DNA of 9,470 nt from contig CANJXD010000199.1 of assembly GCA_947478535.1 (NCBI GenBank), forward strand, positions 1-9,470. The letters run 5' to 3'. The notes beneath the pieces are model-generated. The model was not told where the DNA came from. It worked only from the letters and a program-made list of their open reading frames with translations, and searched no databases. Below are positions 1 through 5,745 of the stretch, in pieces. The stretch comes from Acetobacteraceae bacterium. GTDB lineage: Bacteria > Pseudomonadota > Alphaproteobacteria > Acetobacterales > Acetobacteraceae. A program made the translations under genes and the position numbers. Each line of letters starts with the position of its first letter. Within the stretch, counting starts at the first letter, position 1.

Positions 1-811
1 CGCCGGACGCGCCACGCCGCCCTTCACCAGCCTGATGACGAATGAACGCTTCGCCGTCCTGCTGCGGGAGGAGAACTTCTTCGAGAAGCTGCCGACCGCC
101 GGCATCCCGAACCTCGCCAATGTGCTGCCGGTGGCGCGCACGGCGGGGGATATGGGCGTGATCGGCATGATCTCCCCCATCGGGATCGCCTATCGGACCG
201 ATATGGTGCGGGTGCCGCCGAAAAGCTGGCGCGAGCTGTGGGAGCCCCGCTACCGCGGCCAGCTCGGCATGTATTCCATCACCAACTCCGCCGCGATCAT
301 GCTGCTGATGCAGGCCGGGCGGATGTTCGGGCGCGGGGCGGATGACCTCGATACCGGCATCGCCAAGATGGCGGAGCTCAAGCCCTTCCCGCAGGTCGCC
401 TTCTCCGGCCAGATCGCGCCGCTGCTGGCGCAGGGGCAGGTGGCGATCGCGCCGCTCGACTATGGCGAGGTGCTGCCGCTGAAGCGCCGTGGCGTGCCGA
501 TCGAGATCATCGAGCCCTCGGACGGGCTGATGATGTTCGACCAGACCTTCAGCATCGCCGCCGCCGGCAGCGCCGCCGACAAGGACGCGACGGCCAAGTA
601 TATCGACCTGATGCTGAGCCCCGAGGTGCAGTTGCAGCTGGCGCGCGAATTCTTCGTCATGCCGGTGAACACGACGGTGCAGATCCCGCAGGACCTGGCC
701 GACGCCCTGCCGATCACCCAGGCGAGCCTGGCGCGGACGCTGACCTTCGACTGGGGCCTCGCGGCCCGGCTGGCGACGCAGATCAACGAGCGCTGGGCGC
801 GCGCGATCTGA
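1..811 (+). CDS. ABC transporter extracellular solute-binding protein (PotD/AfuA type), 5'-truncated
   Basis: The reading frame is open from base 2 (codons Ala-Gly-Arg-Ala-Thr before the first ATG at 35), so the N-terminus, including the expected signal peptide, lies outside the window and ATG 35 is an internal Met. About 269 residues are visible, roughly the last three quarters of a family protein of about 340-350. They fit the periplasmic binding proteins of polyamine- and iron-type ABC importers: an 'IGIAYRTDMV' segment, a 'PKSWRELWEPRYRGQLGM' segment typical of the hinge region, and a C-terminal 'AAKYIDLMLSPEVQ'-like helix (here TAKYIDLMLSPEVQ). The role is to capture the substrate in the periplasm and deliver it to the two permeases encoded downstream. 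An ATPase gene follows 73 bases later on the same strand. The substrate cannot be read from the sequence. Family assignment is secure; polyamine specificity is not. Confidence 0.9.
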   Translation, partial: AGRATPPFTSLMTNERFAVLLREENFFEKLPTAGIPNLANVLPVARTAGDMGVIGMISPIGIAYRTDMVRVPPKSWRELWEPRYRGQLGMYSITNSAAIMLLMQAGRMFGRGADDLDTGIAKMAELKPFPQVAFSGQIAPLLAQGQVAIAPLDYGEVLPLKRRGVPIEIIEPSDGLMMFDQTFSIAAAGSAADKDATAKYIDLMLSPEVQLQLAREFFVMPVNTTVQIPQDLADALPITQASLARTLTFDWGLAARLATQINERWARAI

Positions 812-825
812 TGCGCATCCGCTTT

Positions 826-851
826 CCCTTCCCCGCACTGGCGGGGGAGGG
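826..851. repeat. GC-rich hairpin between binding-protein and ATPase genes (REP-like palindrome)
   Basis: Arms 826-836 and 841-851 pair over 11 positions (one G-T wobble) around the 4-base loop ACTG. The right arm is followed by TCAGGGTGG. The stem CCCTTCCCCGC/GCGGGGGAGGG followed by TCAGGGTGG resembles palindromes dispersed between genes in many GC-rich alphaproteobacteria; that resemblance is from memory. No T-run follows, so it is a poor intrinsic terminator. It could protect the 3' end of the binding-protein message or reduce readthrough into the ATPase gene. Confidence 0.6.
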
Positions 852-884
852 TCAGGGTGGCGGTCACAGCCCGCGCCTCGTCCC

Positions 885-1943
885 ATGACCCAGGTCGATG
901 TCACCGGCCTGACCAAGCGCTACGGCACGACGCTGGCGCTGGATGGCGTGACGTTGCAGGCGCGGGAGGGGGAATTGGTCTCCCTGCTCGGTCCGTCCGG
1001 CTGCGGCAAGACGACGACGCTGCGCTGCATCGCCGGCTTCCTCGACCCCGATGGCGGCGATATCCGCGTGGATGGGGCGAGTGTCATCGCATTGCCGCCG
1101 CAGAAGCGGGATTTCGGCGTGGTGTTCCAGAACTACGCGCTGTTCCCGCATCTGAGCGTGCGGGAGAATGTGGCCTACGGGCTTTCGGTGCGGCGCATCG
1201 GCAAGGCGGAACAGGCGCGCCGCGTGGCGGATGCGCTGGCGATGGTGCGGCTGGAAGGGCTGGAGGAGCGGCTGCCGCGCGCGCTGTCCGGCGGCCAGCA
1301 GCAGCGCGTCGCGCTGGCCCGCGCGCTGGTGATCCGCCCGCGCCTGCTGCTGCTGGATGAACCGCTGGCGAACCTCGATGCGCGGCTGCGCGACGAGGTG
1401 CGCTGGCTGATCCGGGAGGTGCAGCAGACCGCGGGGATCACCGCCTTCTACGTCACCCATGACCAGGCGGAGGCAATGGCGCTGTCCGACCGCATCGCGG
1501 TGATGAAGGGCGGGCGCGTCGCGCAATTCGCGACGCCGCGGGAGATCTACCAGCGCCCGGCCGAAGCCTACGTCGCCCGCTTCACGGGCGAGGCGAATAT
1601 TTCTCCCGTGCGTGTCGAGGCGCGGGATGCTGACGGGGTCTGCCGTGTCACGCTGGGTGGCGTCGCGCTGGCGGTGCCGGCGGCGGAGGGGCTGCGGCAA
1701 GGGGATACCGCTGGCCTGATGCTGCGGCCGGAGGCGCTGTCGCTGGTGGACCACGGCGGCATTCCCGCACGCATTGTCAGCGCCGCTTTCCTCGGCGCCA
1801 CGCAGCAATGCGAGGTGGCGCTGGCGGATGGCACGAGGCTGCGCTTGCAGGCTTCCCCTTATGCCGCGGTGGCGCCGGGCACGGCCGTGGATCTTGCTGT
1901 CGATCTCGCCCATGCCTGGCTGATGCCGGATGTGCCGTCATGA
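885..1943 (+). CDS. ABC transporter ATP-binding protein, PotA/spermidine-putrescine type
   Basis: This 352-residue protein is the cytoplasmic ATPase that powers the importer. All nucleotide-binding motifs are intact: Walker A GPSGCGKTT at residues 36-44, Q-loop Gln82 in FQNYALFPH, signature LSGGQQQR at 134-141, Walker B LLLLDEP at 154-160, D-loop NLDAR, and H-loop His192 in VTHDQ. Residues from about 240 to the end form a TOBE-type regulatory domain, and the total length matches PotA-like proteins. ATG 885 is the only plausible start, since no in-frame ATG/GTG/TTG lies in the 70 bases upstream, but no good Shine-Dalgarno precedes it (GCGCCTCGTCCC), which is odd in this operon. The stop overlaps the next gene's start (ATGA at 1940-1943), so translation is probably coupled to the first permease. 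Confidence 0.95.
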   Translation: MTQVDVTGLTKRYGTTLALDGVTLQAREGELVSLLGPSGCGKTTTLRCIAGFLDPDGGDIRVDGASVIALPPQKRDFGVVFQNYALFPHLSVRENVAYGLSVRRIGKAEQARRVADALAMVRLEGLEERLPRALSGGQQQRVALARALVIRPRLLLLDEPLANLDARLRDEVRWLIREVQQTAGITAFYVTHDQAEAMALSDRIAVMKGGRVAQFATPREIYQRPAEAYVARFTGEANISPVRVEARDADGVCRVTLGGVALAVPAAEGLRQGDTAGLMLRPEALSLVDHGGIPARIVSAAFLGATQQCEVALADGTRLRLQASPYAAVAPGTAVDLAVDLAHAWLMPDVPS

Positions 1944-2788
1944 GGCTGTCGCGCCTTCTGCTCGGCGTGCCGGCGTTGGCGATGCTGCTGCTGTTCTTCG
2001 TGCTGCCCTATGTCGAGATGGTGGCGATGAGCTTTCGCGCGCCAGCCTTCGGCGCGCCTTTCGGGGAAGGCCACACCCTCGCGCATTATTCCCGTGCGCT
2101 GGGGGACCCGATCTATACCGGCGCGCTGCTGCGGAGCCTGCTGACGGGGGGCGTGATCACCCTGCTGTGCCTGCTGGTCTCCTTCCCGCTTGCGTTGCAT
2201 CTCTCGCGGCTTAAGGGGCGGTGGCATGTGGTGTTCTACGCCTGCATCGTCTCCCCGCTGCTGATCGGCGTGCTGGTGCGGAATTTCGGCTGGCTGGTGC
2301 TTCTGACGGTGGATGGGCCGCTGAACCGCTGGCTGCTGGCGGGCGGGCTGATCGAGCGGCCGATGCGGCTGATCTTCACCCAGGGCATCGTGGTGATGGC
2401 GCTCGTGCATGTCTTCACACCCTTCATGGTGCTGCCGATCGCGACGGCGCTGCGCAACATCAGCCCCTCGCTGCGCGATGCCTCCGCCTCGCTCGGCGCC
2501 GGGCGGGTGGAGACCTTCTTCCGCGTCACGCTGCCGATGTCCTTCCCCGGCGTGCAGGCGGGCGTCACGCTGGTCTTCGTGCTGTCGGTCGCGGCCTTCG
2601 TCACGCCGGCGCTGCTGGGCGGGCAGGGGATTCCCTACATGCCGGCGGTGGTCGTTCGGGAACTCATCGGGTCCTTCGCCTGGCCCTTCGGCGCGGCGCT
2701 CGCCGTCGTGATGGCGCTGGCGACGCTATCCGTCGTCGTGCTGTTCACGCTGCTGACGCATCGGCTGGCGGAAAGGACGCGGGCATGA
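1940..2788 (+). CDS. ABC transporter permease, PotB type
   Basis: This is the first inner-membrane permease of the importer, 282 residues. The start is ATG 1940, overlapping the ATPase stop by ATGA; the longer open frame from 1808 lies inside the ATPase gene and is not used. Six hydrophobic segments can be seen at about 8-28, 65-88, 98-120, 148-170, 205-227 and 248-273. Between segments 4 and 5 lies the EAA loop that docks on the ATPase (about residues 180-204, DASASLGAGRVETFFRVTLP...G). Length and topology fit the BPD_transp_1 (MetI-like) fold of PotB proteins. The gene ends in another ATGA overlap with the second permease, so the two form a translationally coupled heterodimer pair. Substrate is unknown. 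Confidence 0.95.
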   Translation: MRLSRLLLGVPALAMLLLFFVLPYVEMVAMSFRAPAFGAPFGEGHTLAHYSRALGDPIYTGALLRSLLTGGVITLLCLLVSFPLALHLSRLKGRWHVVFYACIVSPLLIGVLVRNFGWLVLLTVDGPLNRWLLAGGLIERPMRLIFTQGIVVMALVHVFTPFMVLPIATALRNISPSLRDASASLGAGRVETFFRVTLPMSFPGVQAGVTLVFVLSVAAFVTPALLGGQGIPYMPAVVVRELIGSFAWPFGAALAVVMALATLSVVVLFTLLTHRLAERTRA

Positions 2789-3591
2789 AAGGTGGGCACG
2801 TGAAGACCTCGCTGCTGCCCCGCGCACTGGCAGCCTCCGGCCTCGGGCTGCTTTACGCCTTCCTGCTGCTGCCGCTGGTGGCGGTGGTCTCCGCCTCGCT
2901 GACCGCCGGGGAGTTGATGCGGGTGCCGCCGCAGGGGCTGTCGTTGCGCTGGTTCGTGCGCTTTCTGGAAAGCGAGACCTTCCGGGAAGCGCTGCTGCTG
3001 TCCCTGCAAGTGGCGCTGACCACCACCTGCATCGTCGTCACGCTGGCGACCATGGCGGCACTCTGCCACCGCGCGCTGTCGCGCCGGCTCGGTGCGGCGT
3101 TCCGCGTGGCGATGACGCTGCCGCTGCTGCTGCCGGAATTGCTGACCGCGATCGGGCTGCTGTTCTTCCTCAACACGATCGGGTTGGGGAAGACACTGGC
3201 CGGGTTGCAGATCGGCCATGTCATCATCGCCTATCCCTTCGCCTTCCTCGCCATCGTCGCGGCGATGGAACAGGTGGACCCGGCGATGGAGGAAGCCTCC
3301 GCCTCGCTCGGCGCGGGGGGCATGGAGACCTTCCGGCGGGTGATCCTGCCGCTGGCCAAGCCGGGCATGCTGACGGGCGGGCTGTTCGCCTTCATCGTCA
3401 GCTTCGACATGTTCACCATCTCGCTGCTGCTGAAGCCGATCGGCGGCAACACCTTGCCGCTCGCGCTGTTCGATTTCCTGACCTACGATTTCGATCCTAC
3501 GGCGGCGGCGGCGGCGACACTGTCCGTCATCTTCGCCGTGCTCGGCGTGCTGGCGATCGAACGCGCGGTGGGGCTTCGCCAGGCCTTTTGA
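2785..3591 (+). CDS. ABC transporter permease, PotC type
   Basis: This is the second permease, 268 residues, partner of the preceding one. I chose ATG 2785 because AAAGGA (2772-2777) sits 7 bases upstream and it gives an ATGA overlap with the previous gene. An in-frame GTG at 2800 is a weaker alternative. Hydrophobic segments lie at about 15-38, 70-95, 107-130, 143-161, 195-217 and 241-259. The EAA loop is at about 169-194 (EEASASLGAGGMETFRRVILP...G); its ASASLGAG core is identical to that of the first permease, as expected of paralogous heterodimer halves. The stop at 3589-3591 is followed 38 bases later by the hydrolase gene, which is probably cotranscribed. Confidence 0.95.
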   Translation: MKGGHVKTSLLPRALAASGLGLLYAFLLLPLVAVVSASLTAGELMRVPPQGLSLRWFVRFLESETFREALLLSLQVALTTTCIVVTLATMAALCHRALSRRLGAAFRVAMTLPLLLPELLTAIGLLFFLNTIGLGKTLAGLQIGHVIIAYPFAFLAIVAAMEQVDPAMEEASASLGAGGMETFRRVILPLAKPGMLTGGLFAFIVSFDMFTISLLLKPIGGNTLPLALFDFLTYDFDPTAAAAATLSVIFAVLGVLAIERAVGLRQAF

Positions 3592-3615
3592 ATTGCGCTA
3601 GCCTGCCCACGAAGC

Positions 3616-3621
3616 GGGAGG
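3616..3621 (+). promoter_or_regulatory. Shine-Dalgarno deciding the hydrolase start
   Basis: GGGAGG lies 8 bases before ATG 3630. It favours this ATG over the in-frame TTG at 3588, which would overlap the end of the permease gene and has no such site. Confidence 0.7.
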
Positions 3622-3629
3622 CAGGGACG

Positions 3630-4331
3630 ATGGCCGAGGATCTGGAAAAGCTGGCGAAGTGGCGCGGTTTCGTGCCGGATGAGGAACTGGAGACCTACCG
3701 CAAGGGCGGCTTCGCGCGGCGCATCGGTATCGGCCGCCGGCCGGCGCTGCTGAACATCGACACCACCTACATGTTCGTCGATCCCGCCTATTCCCAATGC
3801 GGGCGGGACATGCCGGAATTGCGGGATGCGCTGACACGGCTGACGGCGCTGTTCCGGCGGCTTGACCTGCCGATCTATTATTCCCGGCGGGATGACCGCA
3901 CGCATCCGAGCTATCGCGGCATCTGGAACCTGAAGCTCGGCACGGCCGGGGATTATCAGTACAGCCGCGATCCCCGCGCCGATGAATGGCCCGAGGCCTA
4001 CGCCCCGCGGGAGCAGGACCGGGTGGTGATGAAGAACAAGCCGAGTTGCTTCTTTGCCACGCCGCTCGAAGCTTTCCTTCGCTACGACGAGGTCGATACC
4101 GTCATCATCTGCGGCATCAGCACCAGCGGCTGTGTGCGGGCCGGGGCGATGGACGCCTTCTCGCATAACTTCCGCACCGTGCTGGTGGAGGATGCCTGCG
4201 GCGATCGCAGCCCGAGCGCGCATCGGGCGAATTTGTTCGACCTCGACATGAAATTCGCCGATGTCGAAAGCCTGGCCTATGTCGAGCGCGAACTGACGGC
4301 GCGCTTCGCGCTGCCCCAAGCGGCGCAATAG
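3630..4331 (+). CDS. Isochorismatase-family cysteine hydrolase (N-carbamoylsarcosine amidase-like)
   Basis: This 233-residue cytoplasmic enzyme has the cysteine-hydrolase catalytic triad in the usual order. Asp44 is in LLNIDTTYMF at the end of the first strand, Lys135 in VVMKNKPSCFFATPLEAFL, and the nucleophile Cys168 in GISTSGCVRAGAMDA. The TSGCVRA motif is characteristic of the N-carbamoylsarcosine amidase/isochorismatase group, whose members cleave C-N bonds of amides, carbamoyl or ureido compounds, or a vinyl ether. The extra 30 N-terminal residues before the core (WRGF...YRKGGFARR) are common in the amidase branch. Placement directly after the ABC importer suggests it hydrolyses the transported compound or a product of it; that is inference. 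Family is certain, substrate unknown. Confidence 0.92.
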   Translation: MAEDLEKLAKWRGFVPDEELETYRKGGFARRIGIGRRPALLNIDTTYMFVDPAYSQCGRDMPELRDALTRLTALFRRLDLPIYYSRRDDRTHPSYRGIWNLKLGTAGDYQYSRDPRADEWPEAYAPREQDRVVMKNKPSCFFATPLEAFLRYDEVDTVIICGISTSGCVRAGAMDAFSHNFRTVLVEDACGDRSPSAHRANLFDLDMKFADVESLAYVERELTARFALPQAAQ

Positions 4332-4386
4332 GAACCGGCGCAACAAGGGGCTGGATTTCAGCCCTGACGCCGCACGGAAACAATGC

Positions 4387-4424
4387 CGCGCGGCGGCGCA
4401 ACAACTGAAATGTGCCGCCGCGCG
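4387..4424. terminator. Strong GC hairpin after the ABC/hydrolase operon, no T-run
   Basis: Arms 4387-4400 and 4411-4424 pair over 14 positions (one G-T wobble, at 4398/4413) around the 10-base loop ACAACTGAAA. A smaller hairpin (GGGCTG/CAGCCC, 4348-4364) precedes it. Both lie between the hydrolase stop and the next small gene. Without a following T-run this is not a classic intrinsic terminator; it may stabilise the upstream message's 3' end or assist termination. The rest of 4332-4512 shows no gene or convincing promoter. Confidence 0.45.
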
Positions 4425-4512
4425 CCGCGACACCGGTATGAAACGTCACTCCTGGATAACGTGTCTTGCCGGCGCTGATGTCGGCAACACCGCAGAAAAA
4501 CAGGAGATCATC

Positions 4513-4647
4513 ATGTTCAAGGGTTTCATCCTCGCCGCCGCCATCTTCGCCGCCGCCATCCCGGGCGTCATGGCGCTCAATTCCGCGCAGCCCGCCGCGG
4601 AGCAGCTGGCCCCCGCCAAGATCACGCTCGCCGCGACCCTGGCCTGA
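4513..4647 (+). CDS. Small secreted or membrane peptide, 44 residues, unknown function
   Basis: I chose ATG 4513 because AGGAGA (4502-4507) lies 5 bases upstream; the longer frame from 4438 has no such site. The peptide begins MFKGFILAAAIFAAAIPGVMA, a short basic start followed by an Ala/Ile-rich hydrophobic stretch (residues 5-21). This is either a signal peptide, with possible cleavage after the VMA motif at 19-21, or a single membrane span. The remaining 23 residues are polar and Ala/Pro-rich (LNSAQPAAEQLAPAK...), with no cysteine or known motif. The strong ribosome site and the hairpin after the stop suggest a real, possibly abundant product. No family is recognised; conservation is untested. 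Confidence 0.6.
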   Translation: MFKGFILAAAIFAAAIPGVMALNSAQPAAEQLAPAKITLAATLA

Positions 4648-4665
4648 TCTTCATGACATGGCTGG

Positions 4666-4699
4666 ACGGGGCGCCTCGGGACTGACCCGGGCGCCCCGT
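4666..4699 (+). terminator. Terminator-like hairpin after the small peptide gene
   Basis: Arms 4666-4675 and 4690-4699 (ACGGGGCGCC/GGCGCCCCGT) pair perfectly over 10 bases. An inner CGGG/CCCG pairing around loop ACTGA extends the stem to 14 pairs with one bulged T. Only TT follows, so intrinsic termination would be weak. It lies 18 bases after the small gene's stop and 26 bases before the desaturase start, so it could limit readthrough rather than end transcription. Confidence 0.5.
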
Positions 4700-4725
4700 T
4701 CGCATGCCGACCGGGAGTGACCGAC

Positions 4726-5715
4726 ATGACTGCAACCACGCCGCGCCTCGTGCGCAACATCGGTGCCGCGCTGCTGCTGGCGGCTGTCGCGCTTGCCCTC
4801 GTCATCGGCCTGAAGCTGCTCATGGCGCTCGGCCGCGCGGCGCTGCATGGCGAGCCTCTGGACCTCGCGCTGCTGGCAGCGCCGCATGTCTCGCCCGGCG
4901 AGCTGCTCTCGATCCTGCTCTTCGCGGGGATGATGACGGCGGAGATGCTGGTCGTCGGCTGGCACGACAGTTCGGCCCGCATCCTGCTCGGCGACAGCGA
5001 CAGCGGGAAGACGGATCTCTGGTGCCTGGTGCTCGGCCTGACGCGCGCCGACCAGCTGGTCGTGGCGGTCGCGACCTTCGGCACCTTCGGCCTCGTGGCC
5101 GGGCTGATTCCCTCGCTCGCGCTGCTGCCGATCGCGGCGTCGCTGCCGTTCTGGGCCGCCGCGCCGCTCGCGGTGATCGTCGTGAGTTTCGTCGGCTACT
5201 GGTCGCATCGGATGATGCACACGGCGCTGTTCTGGCCGCTGCACGCCTTCCATCACGCGGCGGATGAGCTGACCGTCGCGACTGCCTTTCGCGGCCATCC
5301 GCTGGACCTGGCGCTGGAGGGGCTGCTGCGCATGGTGGTGCCGGCGCTGCTGGGCTTCCCGCCGGAAGCGATCCTGTTCGCGGCGCTCTGCATGAACGCG
5401 CAGACGCTGTACTCGCATTCCCGGATGCCGGGGCTTCCGGCGATCGAGAAGTTTTGCGTCTTCGGGCCGCGGGCGCATGAGCTGCACCATTCCGTGGAAG
5501 CGCGGCACCATGACCGCAACTTCGGCACGCTGGTGATCTGGGATCGCCTGTTCGGCACCTATGTCCCGTTCGAGACACGCCCGGTGGCGATCGGCGTCGA
5601 GGACCCCGAGGGCCTCTATCGCGGCAATGCGCTGGCCTCGATGCTGGCGGTGCAGGCAAGCTGGATGCGGCAGCTGGGCGCGGCACTTCGGGGCGCGCCT
5701 TCATCGAAGGCGTAG
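4726..5715 (+). CDS. Fatty acid hydroxylase / sterol desaturase family membrane protein
   Basis: This 329-residue integral membrane oxidoreductase has the family's di-iron histidine clusters: H161-x3-H165 (HRMMH), H173-x2-H176-H177 (HAFHH) and H251-x2-H254-H255 (HELHH). The hallmark NFGTLVIWDRLFGTY follows at about 265-279. Hydrophobic segments lie at about 12-34, 58-78, 108-128, 130-157 and 198-225, placing the histidines on the cytoplasmic face. Such enzymes use iron and oxygen to hydroxylate or desaturate lipids, such as fatty acyl chains, sterols or carotenoid-like substrates. ATG 4726 is preferred because GGGAG (4713-4717) sits 8 bases upstream; GTG 4717 in the same frame overlaps that site. 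The gene appears to stand alone before a terminator. The lipid substrate cannot be told from sequence. Confidence 0.93.
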   Translation: MTATTPRLVRNIGAALLLAAVALALVIGLKLLMALGRAALHGEPLDLALLAAPHVSPGELLSILLFAGMMTAEMLVVGWHDSSARILLGDSDSGKTDLWCLVLGLTRADQLVVAVATFGTFGLVAGLIPSLALLPIAASLPFWAAAPLAVIVVSFVGYWSHRMMHTALFWPLHAFHHAADELTVATAFRGHPLDLALEGLLRMVVPALLGFPPEAILFAALCMNAQTLYSHSRMPGLPAIEKFCVFGPRAHELHHSVEARHHDRNFGTLVIWDRLFGTYVPFETRPVAIGVEDPEGLYRGNALASMLAVQASWMRQLGAALRGAPSSKA

Positions 5716-5718
5716 GGC

Positions 5719-5744
5719 GGCCGGGATGATCCCGGCCCAGTTTT
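5719..5744 (+). terminator. Intrinsic terminator of the desaturase gene
   Basis: An 8-bp perfect stem GGCCGGGA/TCCCGGCC (5719-5726 and 5730-5737) with loop TGA is followed by CAG and TTTT (5741-5744). It lies 4 bases after the TAG stop and separates this gene from the convergent nitrile hydratase-like gene, whose stop begins at 5746. Confidence 0.85.
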
Positions 5745-5745
5745 C

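Noticed and set aside
864..1913. Long open frame on the - strand opposite the ATPase gene
   Set aside because: The + strand frame has every ABC ATPase motif; the antisense product is Arg/Gln/His-rich without a domain, as expected from high-GC antisense frames.
3592..3629. Separate promoter for the hydrolase (GCTAGC at 3597-3602)
   Set aside because: The sequence looks like a weak -10, but no acceptable -35 lies 16-18 bases upstream; cotranscription with the permeases is simpler.
4513..4699. Leader peptide and attenuator controlling the desaturase
   Set aside because: The peptide has no run of a single regulatory amino acid, has an export-type sequence, and no alternative pairing (antiterminator) could be seen.
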